64,000 nt of DNA from Salinivibrio sharmensis (GCF_001995985.1 NZ_MUFC01000014.1:1-64000); one strand, 5' to 3'; positions 1-9,657 are shown, counted from the stretch's first letter. Notes: generated by a model not told the origin, from the sequence alone. Program-made: numbers and translations.

Positions 1-121
1 CTCGAATAAACTCGAAGTCGATGGCACGGTCGATTTTACGAACAAGATGGTCTTTGGGAACAAGTTGTTCCATCGTCACCATTTCAAGTTCATATTGGTG
101 TGGAGAAGGTTCTTGAAGCAT
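1..121 (-). mobile_element. IS1182-type transposase, N-terminal fragment (cut by window edge)
   Basis: Reading leftwards from an ATG at 121, the open frame begins MLQEPSPHQYELEMVTMEQL and continues with VPKDHLVRKI. This is the usual opening of the InsH/IS1182-type transposase N-terminal domain (a short tail, then LVPxDHLLRKID). Only about 40 codons are inside the window, so intactness cannot be judged. The end of the insertion sequence should lie somewhere in 122-200, but I cannot place its terminal repeat. It sits downstream of the ABC ATPase gene. Family assignment rests on the short N-terminal motif; an IS4/IS5-like relative is the alternative. Confidence 0.72.
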
Positions 122-157
122 ACCGGAGCATCCCTATTGCGACACTCCTATTAGATC

Positions 158-185
158 AAAGGTCTAGCTCGAAAGCTAGACCTTT
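158..185. repeat. 12-bp perfect inverted repeat (hairpin) beside the IS
   Basis: AAAGGTCTAGCT and AGCTAGACCTTT form a perfect 12-bp stem around a 4-base CGAA loop. There is no long T run on either strand, so it is at best a weak terminator. It contains two CTAG sites and may belong to the IS end or to its target. Confidence 0.6.
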
Positions 186-197
186 GTCAGCAGTCTG

Positions 198-222
198 ATG
201 CGCCAAATTGGCGCATTTTTTT
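198..222 (+). terminator. Rho-independent terminator, plus strand, without a visible upstream gene
   Basis: ATGCGCC and GGCGCAT form a stem (extendable to 9 bp) followed directly by seven T on the plus strand. The only coding sequence upstream within the window is the transposase on the opposite strand, so the terminator looks orphaned. It may have served a rightward gene now separated from it by the IS. Confidence 0.75.
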
Positions 223-258
223 CTAACCATGTTGCCCGTTTGGGCATCACTGTGTGGG

Positions 259-1890
259 CTAGGCCACTTCTTCTTCTGCCAGGTCGAACGAGGCGGCAAT
301 CAGACTACGCGTATACTCGTTTTGCGGGTTATGGAAGATTTCTTCTGGGGTGCCCGCTTCCATGACCTTCCCTTTTTGCATCACCATCACGCGATCGGAG
401 AGGGCTCGAACCACACTCAAATCGTGGCTGATAAACAGATAACCGATGTTATGACGCTTCTGAATATCTTTCAGCAAGTCGATCACGGTCAGCTGTACGG
501 AGCGGTCCAGTGCCGAGGTTGGTTCATCCAGCAAGATAAACGCAGGGTTCAAAATCAGTGCACGAGCAATGGCGATACGCTGACGCTGACCGCCGGAGAA
601 CTCGTGCGGATAACGGTTGATCGCTGAGGTATCTAGGCGTACCTCATACAACGCATCTTTCACTCGCTCGAGACGCTCTTTTTTGCTCAACTCGGGGAAA
701 TGCGTGCGCAAGCCTTCGGCAACGATTTCACCGACGGTCATGCGTGGCGACAAAGAGCCAAATGGGTCTTGGAAAACCATCTGCATATCGCGGCAAAGTG
801 CTTTGTTCTCGCTGTTTTTGATCCCGTGAATATCTTGGCCTTTAAAGCAAACGCGACCTTCAGCCACGGGTAACAGGCGCATAATGGCGCGGCCTAGGGT
901 TGATTTGCCCGAGCCGGACTCACCGACGATACCCAAGGTTTCGCCGCGACGCAGTGATAAGCTGATATCACTGACCGCTTCGAAGTAGCGTTTGTTGCCA
1001 CCAAAGAAGTCGGCACCTAAGAAGTATTTGATGGTGACGTTATCCACGGTGAGCAAGTTTTCTGCATCGTCCTGCGGGGCTTCTTTACGGCCACGTGGCA
1101 CCGCGTCGATCAGCATCTTGGTGTAATCTTTTTGTGGGTTCTCGAACAGGGCTTGGGTGTCGTTGGTTTCGACCACTTCGCCTTTACACATGACCACCAC
1201 ACGATCGGCCAGGTGTTTCACCACGCCGAGATCATGCGAAATAAACATGATGGCCATGCCCATTTTTTGCTGGAGCTCGCCAATCAGATTAAGCACTTCC
1301 GCTTGCACGGTCACATCAAGCGCGGTGGTTGGTTCGTCGGCAATCAACAAATCCGGTTCGTTAACCAGTGCCATGGCAATCATGATGCGTTGTAGCTGAC
1401 CGCCAGAAAACTCGTGCGGATACTTTTCTAACGCGCTGGTTGGGTTAGGCAAGTGAACCAGGTTCAGCAAGTCGATGATGCGCTGTTTTGCTTTCTCAGC
1501 CGTAGTGCGATGGTGACATTGAATCGCTTCGGTCAACTGCTCGCCAACACGCATATACGGGTTAAGCGAGGTCATCGGCTCTTGGAAGATCATGGCAACA
1601 CGATCGCCGCGCATCTTCTGAATTTGCTTGGTGGATAGCGTCAACACATTGGTGTCATTAAAGGTCACTTTAGAGGCTGGCTTAACCAGTGCGTTATTGG
1701 GGAGCAGCCCCATCACCGCGCTACTAGAAACCGATTTTCCCGACCCTGATTCACCAACGATTGCCACGGTTTCACCGGGCATGATGTCAAAGCTAACATT
1801 TTTAACGGCATCGACCATGCCGTCGTTGGTGGTAAATGACACACTCAGATTTTCGACACTGAGAAGTGGCTTAGAAGCAGATGAAGACAT
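259..1890 (-). CDS. yejF: Fused peptide ABC transporter ATPase (YejF/GsiA type)
   Basis: A 543-residue protein with two complete ABC ATPase domains in tandem, as in YejF, which powers uptake of oligopeptides and microcin C-like compounds at the inner membrane. Each half has a Walker A (GESGSGKS), a signature (FSGGQLQR in the first, FSGGQRQR in the second) and a Walker B (LLIADEP, ILLDEP). Each half ends with the C-terminal extension typical of oligopeptide ATPases. GTG-ATG-ATG codons occur at the 5' end; the ATG at 1890 sits best behind GAGG. No permease or binding-protein gene adjoins it, so the ATPase is an orphan here and its partners must be elsewhere or lost. The YejF name is by similarity; GsiA is the alternative. 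Confidence 0.88.
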   Translation of the reverse strand: MSSSASKPLLSVENLSVSFTTNDGMVDAVKNVSFDIMPGETVAIVGESGSGKSVSSSAVMGLLPNNALVKPASKVTFNDTNVLTLSTKQIQKMRGDRVAMIFQEPMTSLNPYMRVGEQLTEAIQCHHRTTAEKAKQRIIDLLNLVHLPNPTSALEKYPHEFSGGQLQRIMIAMALVNEPDLLIADEPTTALDVTVQAEVLNLIGELQQKMGMAIMFISHDLGVVKHLADRVVVMCKGEVVETNDTQALFENPQKDYTKMLIDAVPRGRKEAPQDDAENLLTVDNVTIKYFLGADFFGGNKRYFEAVSDISLSLRRGETLGIVGESGSGKSTLGRAIMRLLPVAEGRVCFKGQDIHGIKNSENKALCRDMQMVFQDPFGSLSPRMTVGEIVAEGLRTHFPELSKKERLERVKDALYEVRLDTSAINRYPHEFSGGQRQRIAIARALILNPAFILLDEPTSALDRSVQLTVIDLLKDIQKRHNIGYLFISHDLSVVRALSDRVMVMQKGKVMEAGTPEEIFHNPQNEYTRSLIAASFDLAEEEVA

Positions 1891-2446
1891 CATCACCTCA
1901 CTGGTTGATTATTCGACGTCACGAGGTATCCGATAGCCTTTGATGCTGAGTTTGTTCAGTATCGTTGGCACGGTACATACTCGATGATTTGGATGGTCGC
2001 CCGCGATTTATACGCAAACGCCCGTCATTCGTGTTGGGTTGGTCATTGTTGGCCGGAGCCACAATGCACGCCCTGATGCGGATATCAGCCAGCTGGAGCC
2101 TTTCATCAATAGCCAAAACAGGCATGATGAACAGCTTGCGCCAGTGGAAGAGGTAGGATACGAGTGTCGCGATAACCGAAAGACGCTTAAGGTTACCTCT
2201 CCTTGCGAACACAGCTTTTCAACATCATCCGTGTTGAAACCAAGCAGCGTGAATATCCATATATCACCCACACAATATACGATTCGGATATAAAAGCAAA
2301 TCGTTATTGCGTGCAAGGTTTGTGATGCCAGAGTTTGACCTGTCAGACAAAAACACCCTTGTTGACGTTTTATACAGTGAAATATCTGTTTTATGCGCGC
2401 GACACAGGGTCGCGCGCATGCATGCTAGACGCGCATGTTCAATGAC
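1891..2446. other. Gene-poor interval upstream of the ABC ATPase
   Basis: About 550 bases without a supportable gene. Several open frames of 60-100 codons overlap on both strands. None has a convincing ribosome-binding site or a recognisable product. In a normal yej operon the permease gene yejE would lie here; no trace of it was seen. The right part carries a strong GC-rich palindrome (2393-2419). A degraded gene or a long regulatory leader is possible. Confidence 0.55.
2393..2419. repeat. GC-rich 11-bp perfect inverted repeat after the dihydroorotase gene
   Basis: ATGCGCGCGAC and GTCGCGCGCAT pair perfectly around a 5-base loop. It is 28 bases past the stop of the leftward dihydroorotase gene. 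No T run follows on that strand, so it is not a classical terminator, though it could protect the mRNA 3' end. Confidence 0.7.
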
Positions 2447-3802
2447 TTACTGACGATCAAACTCAAGGCGCGTTGAATAGCGCTCTTCGCTGTGTTGACC
2501 GTGCTCAAAGGCGATTTGGCCATTGACGATGGTCATATCAATGCTAGAGCCAAACGTGTGGCCGTCAAACGGTGACCATTGGCATTGGTAGAAGAGGTTG
2601 TCTTTGCCAACAGTTTGGGTTTGGTTGAGATCCACCAAGACCAAATCGGCCCAGTAGCCTTCGCGGATAAAGCCACGATCTTTCACCTGATAACGCACTG
2701 CAGGGGCGTGTGCGACTTTTTGCACCACCAAAGGCAAATCGAAGATACCACGATGATAGAACTCTAAGGCGACTTGTAACGCATGTTGCACAAGTGGCAG
2801 GCCAGCCGGCGCGTTGAAATAGCTGTTTTGCTTTTCTTCATACGTATGAGGCGCATGATCGGTGGCAATCACATCAATCACGCCGTCTTTGACCGCTTGA
2901 ATCAGTGCTTGCTGATGGTGAGCTTCTTTGATCGCTGGGTTGCATTTGATCAGCGTGCCTTTGGTCGCGTAATCATCACGGTTGAAAAACAAGTGATGGA
3001 CACAGGCTTCCGCGGTGATCTGTTTTTGCTGCAGGGCTTCGAGCGTTTTAGCAGGCTCAAACTGATACAGCTCATCTTCAGTGGTTAAGTGGAGTACGTG
3101 TAAGCGTGTACCGTGTTTTTTAGCTAAATTGACCGCCAATTGTGAAGATTTTAAGCATGCCTCTTTGGAGCGAATATGGGCATGGGCGTCAATCGGTACG
3201 TCGTCGCCATACTTTTCACGGTAAATACTCTCTAGCTCACTGATCATGGGGGTGTCTTCGCAATGGGTCGCGATCAGCGTGGGACAATCAGCGAAAATGG
3301 CGTTGAGTGTCTCTGGGTTATTGACCAGCATATTGCCCGTGGAGGCGCCCATAAACACTTTTACCCCGCAGGCGCTATTTGGGTCTAAACGACGAATTTC
3401 GTCGATATTGTCGTTGGTCGCGCCCAAGTAAAACGCGTAGTTGGCATGGCTGGATTGTGCGGCGCGTTGGTATTTTTCTTCCAGCGCCTCTAGCGTCGTG
3501 GTAGGTGGATTAACGTTAGGCATTTCCATGTAGGTGGTAATGCCTCCCGCCACAGCGGCTTTGGATTCGGTGGCGATGGTGCCTTTTTTCGGAAAACCGG
3601 GCTCACGAAAATGCACTTGGTCGTCAATCATCCCTGGGAGAAGGTGCTTGCCGGTGGCATCAATCACGCGGCAATCGGCCGCGGCGGGCGCGCTGATATC
3701 TTGGGCGATTTGGCTGATTCGGCCATGCTCAATGAGGACGTCCGTTTCAACAACTTGTCCTTCGTTGACAACGGAGACATTCTTAAATAATAGGGTGGTC
3801 AT
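2447..3802 (-). CDS. Dihydroorotase, class I-like amidohydrolase
   Basis: A 451-residue cyclic amidohydrolase that should interconvert carbamoyl-aspartate and dihydroorotate in pyrimidine synthesis. Visible family motifs are VHFREPG, KVFMGASTGNMLV (the lysine is the expected carbamylated metal bridge), a HCED histidine, HVLHLTT and ATDHAPH. The first metal motif reads DDQVH rather than the usual DxHxH, a Gln for the first His; I recall the same form in Bacteroidetes-type dihydroorotases. At about 450 residues it is the class I size, unlike the about 348-residue E. coli PyrC, so it may coexist with a PyrC elsewhere. ATG 3802 was chosen because AAGGA lies 7 bases upstream and homology begins there. 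Hydantoinase or allantoinase activity cannot be excluded. Confidence 0.87.
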   Translation of the reverse strand: MTTLLFKNVSVVNEGQVVETDVLIEHGRISQIAQDISAPAAADCRVIDATGKHLLPGMIDDQVHFREPGFPKKGTIATESKAAVAGGITTYMEMPNVNPPTTTLEALEEKYQRAAQSSHANYAFYLGATNDNIDEIRRLDPNSACGVKVFMGASTGNMLVNNPETLNAIFADCPTLIATHCEDTPMISELESIYREKYGDDVPIDAHAHIRSKEACLKSSQLAVNLAKKHGTRLHVLHLTTEDELYQFEPAKTLEALQQKQITAEACVHHLFFNRDDYATKGTLIKCNPAIKEAHHQQALIQAVKDGVIDVIATDHAPHTYEEKQNSYFNAPAGLPLVQHALQVALEFYHRGIFDLPLVVQKVAHAPAVRYQVKDRGFIREGYWADLVLVDLNQTQTVGKDNLFYQCQWSPFDGHTFGSSIDMTIVNGQIAFEHGQHSEERYSTRLEFDRQ

Positions 3803-4005
3803 GCTGTGATCCTTACATGTCAAGGCATTGTCGCTATGGTAACGCAATCGATTACTTGATTCAGCCCCTGATTGTTTAAGGAGATTAACCAAGTTTTAAC
3901 CGAGTGTTGACGCAATTGTTGTACATTAGCACAGTCAGCATATTGCCCTTCAAGTAGGGCTGCCGCATACTTGGCGCGGTAAACAACAATAAAAGGGAGT
4001 GAACC

Positions 4006-4356
4006 ATGGCGGAAGAAACCATTTTCAGCAAAATCATTCGTAAAGAGATCCCCGCAGATGTTTTGTACCAGGACGAACTCGTGACCGCCTTTCGCGATAT
4101 CAACCCGCGTGCCCCTGTGCATATTTTGGTGGTACCGAATAAGCTGATCCCAACCACCAACGACGTGGAGACGGATGATGAACTGGCGCTTGGGCGCATG
4201 ATTACCGTGGCGAAGAAGCTGGCCGCTGACGAAGGGATCGCCGAAGACGGTTACCGCTTGATCATGAACTGTAATCAACATGGTGGACAAGAGGTTTACC
4301 ATATTCACATGCATCTAGTCGGTGGCCGTGCGTTGGGGCCGATGGTGGTTGGCTAG
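4006..4356 (+). CDS. hinT: HIT-family purine nucleoside phosphoramidase HinT
   Basis: A 116-residue cytosolic HIT protein that hydrolyses adenosine phosphoramidates. The signature HIHMHLVGG lies near the C-terminus, and the N-terminus ([18 protein letters not shown]) is the normal HinT start. GGGAG is 6 bases before the ATG. It is the first gene of a cluster matching the E. coli order hinT-ycfL-lpoB-thiK. It is divergent from the dihydroorotase gene, with about 200 bases of shared upstream region. Confidence 0.95.
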   Translation: MAEETIFSKIIRKEIPADVLYQDELVTAFRDINPRAPVHILVVPNKLIPTTNDVETDDELALGRMITVAKKLAADEGIAEDGYRLIMNCNQHGGQEVYHIHMHLVGGRALGPMVVG

Positions 4357-4384
4357 TCGAGATAAGCGTTAAGAGGGCAAGAGT

Positions 4385-4762
4385 ATGGGTAAATGGTTGT
4401 GTTTACTGGCAACCCTGAGCCTGTTGGCTGGATGTACCACCGGCAAGCCATCTCTTTCGATCACGCCAGGACAATCTGTGGTTTATTCGGATACTACTCT
4501 GGCGCAGGTACTCGACGTTAAACGGCGGGCGTGTGCCGATGCGAAGACCATGCAACAAACCTGTTTAACGCTTATTAATCGTAGCCAGCATTCCCAGTGG
4601 ATGCGTTACCGCTTTTATTGGTACGACAAACAAGGGCTGCAAGTGGAGGCCTCGCCGTCTGAGTGGCAGCGTATTAACTTGCCAGCAGAAGCCTCAAAGC
4701 GCATTGACACTCAGGTTCCTTCTGCAAGCGCGACGCAATACCGTATGGTGATTGTCCACTAG
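4385..4762 (+). CDS. ycfL: YcfL-like lipoprotein (DUF1425)
   Basis: A 125-residue predicted lipoprotein. The signal peptide is short and hydrophobic with lipobox LLAGC (Cys at about residue 16). The remainder resembles the YcfL family, whose biochemical role is unknown. It sits 28 bases after hinT and before lpoB, the standard enterobacterial order. A GGGGCT/AGCCCC hairpin at 4762-4778 just after the stop could shape the mRNA but has no T tail. Confidence 0.85.
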   Translation: MGKWLCLLATLSLLAGCTTGKPSLSITPGQSVVYSDTTLAQVLDVKRRACADAKTMQQTCLTLINRSQHSQWMRYRFYWYDKQGLQVEASPSEWQRINLPAEASKRIDTQVPSASATQYRMVIVH

Positions 4763-4821
4763 GGGCTGCTCAAGCCCCAAAACACCCGCAGACTCACGTT
4801 TACAATCTAGGAAACAACACA

Positions 4822-5415
4822 ATGGCACTTGTTTGCTCTGCTTTTTCGTCTCCACGTTGGCTGGGACGTCAGCGTCCACAGCTAATCAAGCTCGTGGTGG
4901 CCATTTTTCTGCTCGGTTTGGTGGGTTGTGCGCCGCGCACCCAACCTGTCTATCAACCGTCAGGCACAGATAACCCATCTCCCATGCCAGCATCTGGCCA
5001 GCCACATCGGAGCGTTGAGCTAGCGATGCGCGCAGCAGTACGTGCACTGCTCGATAGTCAGCCGTTGCAATCCTCGCCGGTGACCTTGGTGCAGCCGATT
5101 CAAAACCTCAGTAACAGCTACTTTCCGACACAGCGCTATTCCGAGCAGCTTGAAGCGGGGCTCGTTAGCGCTGGCCGCATCACGCCAGTACCAGAGGTGA
5201 GAGTACAAGCGGTGCGTCAATCCCTTGGGCTTGCGCAAAATCAGGCATTGGTCGATCCCTCTACCATTGTTCAATATGGCCGCATGTTGGGGGCTGAATA
5301 TCAGCTAAGTGGCAAAATCATTGGCCGCAGTCCGCATCGACTGCGTTTACAGCTGATGGACTTACACTCTGGTGTTATCGCGTGGCAAGGTGTTGAATCG
5401 TTTGTCAGTGAATGA
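4822..5415 (+). CDS. lpoB: Outer-membrane lipoprotein activator of PBP1b, LpoB
   Basis: A 197-residue lipoprotein of the LpoB family, which reaches from the outer membrane to stimulate PBP1b glycan synthesis. After a lipobox (LVGC, Cys at about 36) comes a Pro/Ser-rich linker. The globular domain follows with the family pattern of VQPIQNLSNSYFPTQRY, an EVRVQAVRQSLGL segment and YGRMLGAEYQLSGKI. The N-terminus before the lipobox is about 20 residues longer than in E. coli; the ATG at 4822 has AGGA 9-10 bases upstream, so the extension may be real. The 3' end overlaps thiK. Confidence 0.9.
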   Translation: MALVCSAFSSPRWLGRQRPQLIKLVVAIFLLGLVGCAPRTQPVYQPSGTDNPSPMPASGQPHRSVELAMRAAVRALLDSQPLQSSPVTLVQPIQNLSNSYFPTQRYSEQLEAGLVSAGRITPVPEVRVQAVRQSLGLAQNQALVDPSTIVQYGRMLGAEYQLSGKIIGRSPHRLRLQLMDLHSGVIAWQGVESFVSE

Positions 5416-6271
5416 TTGGGCACCAGCGCTAGCGGCCAAGCTTAACACCGAGCTAAGCCGATATTACGCGCAACCTACCCAGATTACGGCGGTTGAGCCA
5501 CTGGAAGCAGGCTTGACCAACCGATGCTTGCGTTTGACGGACTCTCAAGGTGGGCTGAGTGTATGGCGTCCTAATAGCCAAGCAGTCAGGGCATTTGACA
5601 TCGAACGCTCCCGCGAAGCAAGTGCACAATCTTTGGCTGCCAATTACGGGTTGGCACCCCAGCCGATTGCGCTGTTGGCTGAAGGCTTACTGGTGCCCTG
5701 GGTGCCCGGTCAGCCACTTGATCAATGTAACGATGATTACACAGCGATCTTAATTGACCTGTTGGTTCGTATACACCAACTGCCGGTTGACGTTGAAACC
5801 GCCTCGGTGGATGCACAGTGCCAGCATTATGAGCGGCAGCTTTCAGCCGGGAACGTGCGTTGTCTAGCCGACATTAAAGCCTGGGCAATCGAGCAGCGAC
5901 CTGCCGAGCAGGGTTACATCCCGGTGGTGTGTCACATGGATCTGGGCGCTTACAACGTTGTGATGACGCCCCATCGTGGCGCTTTAGTGCTCGATTGGGA
6001 ATATGCGCGTACGGCCGATGCGCACCTTGATATTGCGCTGTTTTGTCGTGCCAATGGTCTTCAACCCGATACGGTGATTGAAGCTTACTGCGCCAAGCAG
6101 CAGATAAAGACGGTAGAGGCCGTGCGCAGGCGTGTGTTGGCTTGGTTGCCGTTTGCCGACTATTTGGCGCTATGCTGGTATGAGGTAGGTGCGAAGTTGT
6201 ATCGGCTACCGGCCTATAAAGAGGCGGCTAATCAGCTTTTTGAACAGCTGGCGGCACAAAGGCGAGGCTAA
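5372..6271 (+). CDS. thiK: Thiamine kinase-like phosphotransferase (ThiK/YcfN)
   Basis: A protein of about 299 residues in the choline/aminoglycoside kinase fold, matching ThiK, which phosphorylates thiamine to thiamine monophosphate for salvage. The catalytic loop is VCHMDLGAYNVVM (Brenner-type HxDxxxxN) and the metal-binding motif is VLDWEYA. The frame overlaps lpoB by up to 44 bases, suggesting translational coupling. The start is uncertain: GTG 5372, GTG 5390 and TTG/GTG codons just before the lpoB stop are all possible, and no ATG exists at the 5' end. Position after lpoB agrees with the E. coli order. Confidence 0.85.
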   Translation: MLSRGKVLNRLSVNDWAPALAAKLNTELSRYYAQPTQITAVEPLEAGLTNRCLRLTDSQGGLSVWRPNSQAVRAFDIERSREASAQSLAANYGLAPQPIALLAEGLLVPWVPGQPLDQCNDDYTAILIDLLVRIHQLPVDVETASVDAQCQHYERQLSAGNVRCLADIKAWAIEQRPAEQGYIPVVCHMDLGAYNVVMTPHRGALVLDWEYARTADAHLDIALFCRANGLQPDTVIEAYCAKQQIKTVEAVRRRVLAWLPFADYLALCWYEVGAKLYRLPAYKEAANQLFEQLAAQRRG

Positions 6272-6289
6272 TTGAACACGGAGGAAGGG

Positions 6290-7135
6290 ATGGTCAAACA
6301 AGGTTGTCGAACAGGGTGGTTAGTTGGCTGTTTGCTTTTGCTGGTGGGCTGTACCACAGAGCTGGCCTACAACACCTTGCCGTTTTGGATTCATTACTAC
6401 ATTGACGATATAGTCAATTTGCGCCCCGAGCAGTCCCGCCAAGTCAAAGCCGATCTCGATAAGATTCAACAATGGCACCGCACTCACGAATTGCCCGCGA
6501 TTGCCGAGCGATTAGGATTGATCGCCTCGCAAAGCACTGAGCGGCACACCATGGCGCAATTACGCGCGCATCAAGAGGCGGTGAAAGAGAGAATTCGCGC
6601 GACGTTACAGGCTTTTGTGCCCGCCACCGCACGTTTACTTGATAGTTTTGACGATGAGCAAGCCAAAGCACTCACGCAGTGGATGGAAGAGGAAATTGAA
6701 CAAGCCACTCAGCGCCGCGCCAAGCGTTCTGAGGACGAGCAGTTTGCCTATCAGCGCGATGACTTAGAAGAAGATACCGAAGAGTGGGTGGGTGATACCG
6801 ACCGCGATCAGCAGCCGCTGTTCGCCGAAATGGCGCAATACCAACAAGCGGCGATGCCGACATTCCGTCAAGTACGCGAGCGGTTAGTCAGCCGTCTGTT
6901 CAACATTATCAATAACAGACAATCGATCGATACCGAGGCGGCGCTGGCCCAATGGGTCGATGATGTGGTGGCGTGGCGAGCGGGGCCAGAGGCCGAAACC
7001 GAAATGGCGATATACCGTTCGCGACGGCTTGACTGGCTGTTGCGCCTGGACCGCAGCTTAGACGATGAGCAACGTAACCACCTGGTGGAAAGCCTCAATG
7101 AGTGGCAGACACGCCTCGATAATATGAGTCGCTAG
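6290..7135 (+). CDS. DUF6279-type lipoprotein of unknown function
   Basis: A 281-residue predicted lipoprotein with lipobox LLVGC after a hydrophobic signal. The opening YNTLPFWIHYYIDD followed by WHRTHELP matches the DUF6279 pattern of a Trp/Tyr-rich segment and then helices. The rest is strongly helical, acidic and rich in Glu/Arg, probably a periplasmic helical bundle. ATG 6290 has GGAGG 5 bases upstream. It lies between thiK and ycfP, where E. coli has nagZ. Function is unknown. Confidence 0.8.
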   Translation: MVKQGCRTGWLVGCLLLLVGCTTELAYNTLPFWIHYYIDDIVNLRPEQSRQVKADLDKIQQWHRTHELPAIAERLGLIASQSTERHTMAQLRAHQEAVKERIRATLQAFVPATARLLDSFDDEQAKALTQWMEEEIEQATQRRAKRSEDEQFAYQRDDLEEDTEEWVGDTDRDQQPLFAEMAQYQQAAMPTFRQVRERLVSRLFNIINNRQSIDTEAALAQWVDDVVAWRAGPEAETEMAIYRSRRLDWLLRLDRSLDDEQRNHLVESLNEWQTRLDNMSR

Positions 7136-7317
7136 CGTGGCTCGGTGGGCGGACAGAGGACCTATACGCTTTTTTTTGACAGGCTCTGATTGACTGCAGT
7201 AATTGCGGTCACACCAATACCCTGATTATTTCTAAGGTGATCTTGCTCATTTTTCTGGTTGGAGGGCTATGCTATTGATAAGGGTCACAGCTCCGCGACA
7301 ACCAAGGACGGCTTTAC

Positions 7318-7860
7318 ATGATCATATACCTTCACGGTTTCGATGCCACTAGCCCAGGCAACCATGAAAAAGTGCTGCAGCTTCAATTTGTCGATGACGA
7401 TGTCCGTACCATCAACTACAGCACCATGCACCCTAAGCACGATATGCAACACCTGCTGAAACAGGTTCAGACTCAAATTGACGCGAGTAGCGATCCAGAC
7501 CCTTTGATCTGCGGTGTCGGCTTGGGGGCTTATTGGTCTGAGCGCATTGGCTTTCTGTGCGGCATTAAGCAGGTGATGATTAACCCCAATCTGCATCCTT
7601 ACGAGAATATGCAGGGCAAAATCGACCGTCCGGAAGAGTATGAAGACATCGCCACGAAATGCGTTACCGATTTTCGCCAGCGGAATCAACAGCGTGCATT
7701 AGTTATCTTGTCGCGCGAAGATGAGGTGCTAGACAGCCAGCGCAGTTATCACCTGTTGTCGCCTTTTTATCCGGTGCGCTGGGATGAAAAACAAACCCAC
7801 AAATTTAAAAACCTCTCCGCCCATCTACAAGCCATTGCCCAGTTTAAACAATCGGCCTAA
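7318..7860 (+). CDS. ycfP: YcfP-family esterase-like protein
   Basis: A 180-residue protein of the UPF0227/YcfP family with an alpha/beta-hydrolase look. It opens [18 protein letters not shown]. The nucleophile-elbow position reads GVGLGAYW, with Gly where a catalytic Ser would be expected in GxSxG. Activity is therefore doubtful, as for YcfP generally. It closes the hinT-ycfL-lpoB-thiK cluster. About 180 bases separate it from the lipoprotein gene, so it may have its own promoter. Confidence 0.88.
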   Translation: MIIYLHGFDATSPGNHEKVLQLQFVDDDVRTINYSTMHPKHDMQHLLKQVQTQIDASSDPDPLICGVGLGAYWSERIGFLCGIKQVMINPNLHPYENMQGKIDRPEEYEDIATKCVTDFRQRNQQRALVILSREDEVLDSQRSYHLLSPFYPVRWDEKQTHKFKNLSAHLQAIAQFKQSA

Positions 7861-7864
7861 TGCC

Positions 7865-7892
7865 ATGCTCGTAACCACAGTGTTGCGAGCAT
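7865..7892 (+). terminator. Probable weak terminator after ycfP
   Basis: ATGCTCG and CGAGCAT pair, with an AAC/GTT continuation after one mismatch. This forms a hairpin 5 bases after the ycfP stop. The tail (TTTGGTGTAATTTT) is only moderately T-rich. Confidence 0.5.
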
Positions 7893-8122
7893 TTGGTGTA
7901 ATTTTCCTACATGTAATCCATTAATTAAGCGCAGACAAGGCTCGAAGTAATTGTCGTTTTACGGCAAAATAGAGCCTTGCGTTGACGAACAACCCAATAA
8001 AAAAGAACGCAGAATACGCAATAGATGTTGTTAGTTACTGACAAAATGCCAATGAGTGCCAGTTTTAGCCAGTCGCCGATGGGCGGCTAGCGTGTATTTT
8101 TTAATTAGGTAAGGATGTAGAA

Positions 8123-9412
8123 GTGACCAAAATTATCGTTGTCGGTGGCGGTGCAGGCGGGCTTGAGCTTGCAACCAAGCTGGGCCGCACGTTAGGCCGC
8201 AAGCGTCGTGCAGAGATCACCTTGGTGGACAAAAATAGCAGCCACCTTTGGAAACCGTTATTACACGAAGTGGCGACCGGTTCAATGGACGAGGGCGTCG
8301 ATGCACTGAGCTATCGTGCCCACGCTAAAAACCATGGCTTTGATTTCCAAATGGGCACGCTGTGGGACATTGACCGTGATCAGAAAGTGATCACCCTCGC
8401 GCCCATGTATGATGAAAACAATGAGCTGTTGATGCCTGAGCGTGAGCTGGAGTACGACATCTTAGTGATGGCGATTGGCTCAACGTCGAACGACTTCAAC
8501 ACCCCAGGGGTGCGGGACAATTGTATTTTCCTCGACAACCCCAAGCAGGCGCATCGTTTCCGTCGTGAGATGAACAACGAGTTTATGCGCTTGCATGCCA
8601 AGCACGGCCAAGGCAGTGTCGATATCGCTATTGTGGGTGCGGGCGCGACAGGGGTAGAGCTGTCTGCCGAGCTACACAATGCGATTAAAGAGTTGCGTAA
8701 CTATGGCTTCCGTGACCTCGATAACTCGAAATTGAACGTGACCTTGGTTGAAGCCGGTGAGCGGATCTTGCCCGCGCTGCCGCCACGCATTTCCAGTGCC
8801 GCACATCAAGAGCTATTAAAGTTAGGCGTGAAGGTGAAAACCAATACCTTTGTCACCAAGGCCGATGAGGAAGGGCTGGAAACCAAAGAAGGCGAGCGCA
8901 TCCACGCTGATATTATGGTGTGGGCAGCAGGCATTAAAGCCCCTGACTTTTTGAAAGATATTGCCGGTTTAGAAACCAACCGTATCAATCAGCTAGAAGT
9001 AGAAAACACCTTGCAGACCACCCGTGACGAAAACATCTTTGTGATTGGTGACTGCGCGGCGTGTACACAAGAAGATGGCAGCAAAGTGCCACCACGCGCG
9101 CAATCTGCCCACCAGATGGCGAGTCGCTGTTTTAGTAACATTGTGGCGAAGTTGAATGGACGTGAACTCAAACCGTATGTCTTTAAAGATCACGGTTCGT
9201 TAGTCTCACTCAGCCGCTTTTCTACCGTGGGTAGCTTGATGGGTAACCTGACCAAAGGCTCGATGATGATCGAGGGCCGGATTGCTCGCATGGTTTATAT
9301 CTCGTTGTACCGGATGCACCAAATTGCGTTGCACGGTTATGTCAAAACCGGCTTGATGATGCTGGTTGGACGGATTAACCGTGTATTGCGCCCAAGCCTA
9401 AAGCTGCATTAA
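8123..9412 (+). CDS. ndh: NADH:quinone oxidoreductase type II (NDH-2)
   Basis: A 429-residue single-subunit flavoprotein that oxidises NADH and reduces quinone without pumping protons, bound peripherally to the inner membrane. The FAD motif [10 protein letters not shown] is at residues 6-15 and a second dinucleotide motif ([11 protein letters not shown]) lies near the middle. The C-terminus ([20 protein letters not shown] onwards) is nearly identical in pattern to E. coli Ndh. The start is GTG at 8123 with AAGGA 7 bases upstream. About 260 bases of upstream DNA without a gene probably hold its promoter; no clear FNR site was seen. Confidence 0.97.
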   Translation: MTKIIVVGGGAGGLELATKLGRTLGRKRRAEITLVDKNSSHLWKPLLHEVATGSMDEGVDALSYRAHAKNHGFDFQMGTLWDIDRDQKVITLAPMYDENNELLMPERELEYDILVMAIGSTSNDFNTPGVRDNCIFLDNPKQAHRFRREMNNEFMRLHAKHGQGSVDIAIVGAGATGVELSAELHNAIKELRNYGFRDLDNSKLNVTLVEAGERILPALPPRISSAAHQELLKLGVKVKTNTFVTKADEEGLETKEGERIHADIMVWAAGIKAPDFLKDIAGLETNRINQLEVENTLQTTRDENIFVIGDCAACTQEDGSKVPPRAQSAHQMASRCFSNIVAKLNGRELKPYVFKDHGSLVSLSRFSTVGSLMGNLTKGSMMIEGRIARMVYISLYRMHQIALHGYVKTGLMMLVGRINRVLRPSLKLH

Positions 9413-9430
9413 TACAACGTATTCGCTGAC

Positions 9431-9458
9431 AAAACCGAGGCGTGTCCTCGGTTTTTTT
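9431..9458 (+). terminator. Terminator after ndh
   Basis: AAACCGAGG and CCTCGGTTT form a 9-bp stem followed by a run of T. It is a textbook rho-independent terminator about 20 bases after the ndh stop. Confidence 0.92.
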
Positions 9459-9657
9459 ATTGCCGCGGATCAACGATAGTGGTTGCCGCGTGGCGTGAAA
9501 GTCGTCACAATGGCGCGGTAATCAAGATTATTGATATCACTTCTAGAGCAACCCTCCTGACGCCGAGTTTTTCTCACAACACGATATTGATATTCATGAC
9601 CCTAAGTGACGGGCCATGCGGCCTGTGACGACATTTTTTATTTATTGAGATCAATTG

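Noticed and set aside
1919-2316. Leftward open frames in the gap before the ABC ATPase
   Set aside because: No ribosome-binding site, no recognisable motif and overlapping frames on both strands; not enough for a gene call.
3820-4314. Leftward open frames over hinT
   Set aside because: They oppose the HIT motif and other conserved HinT codons.
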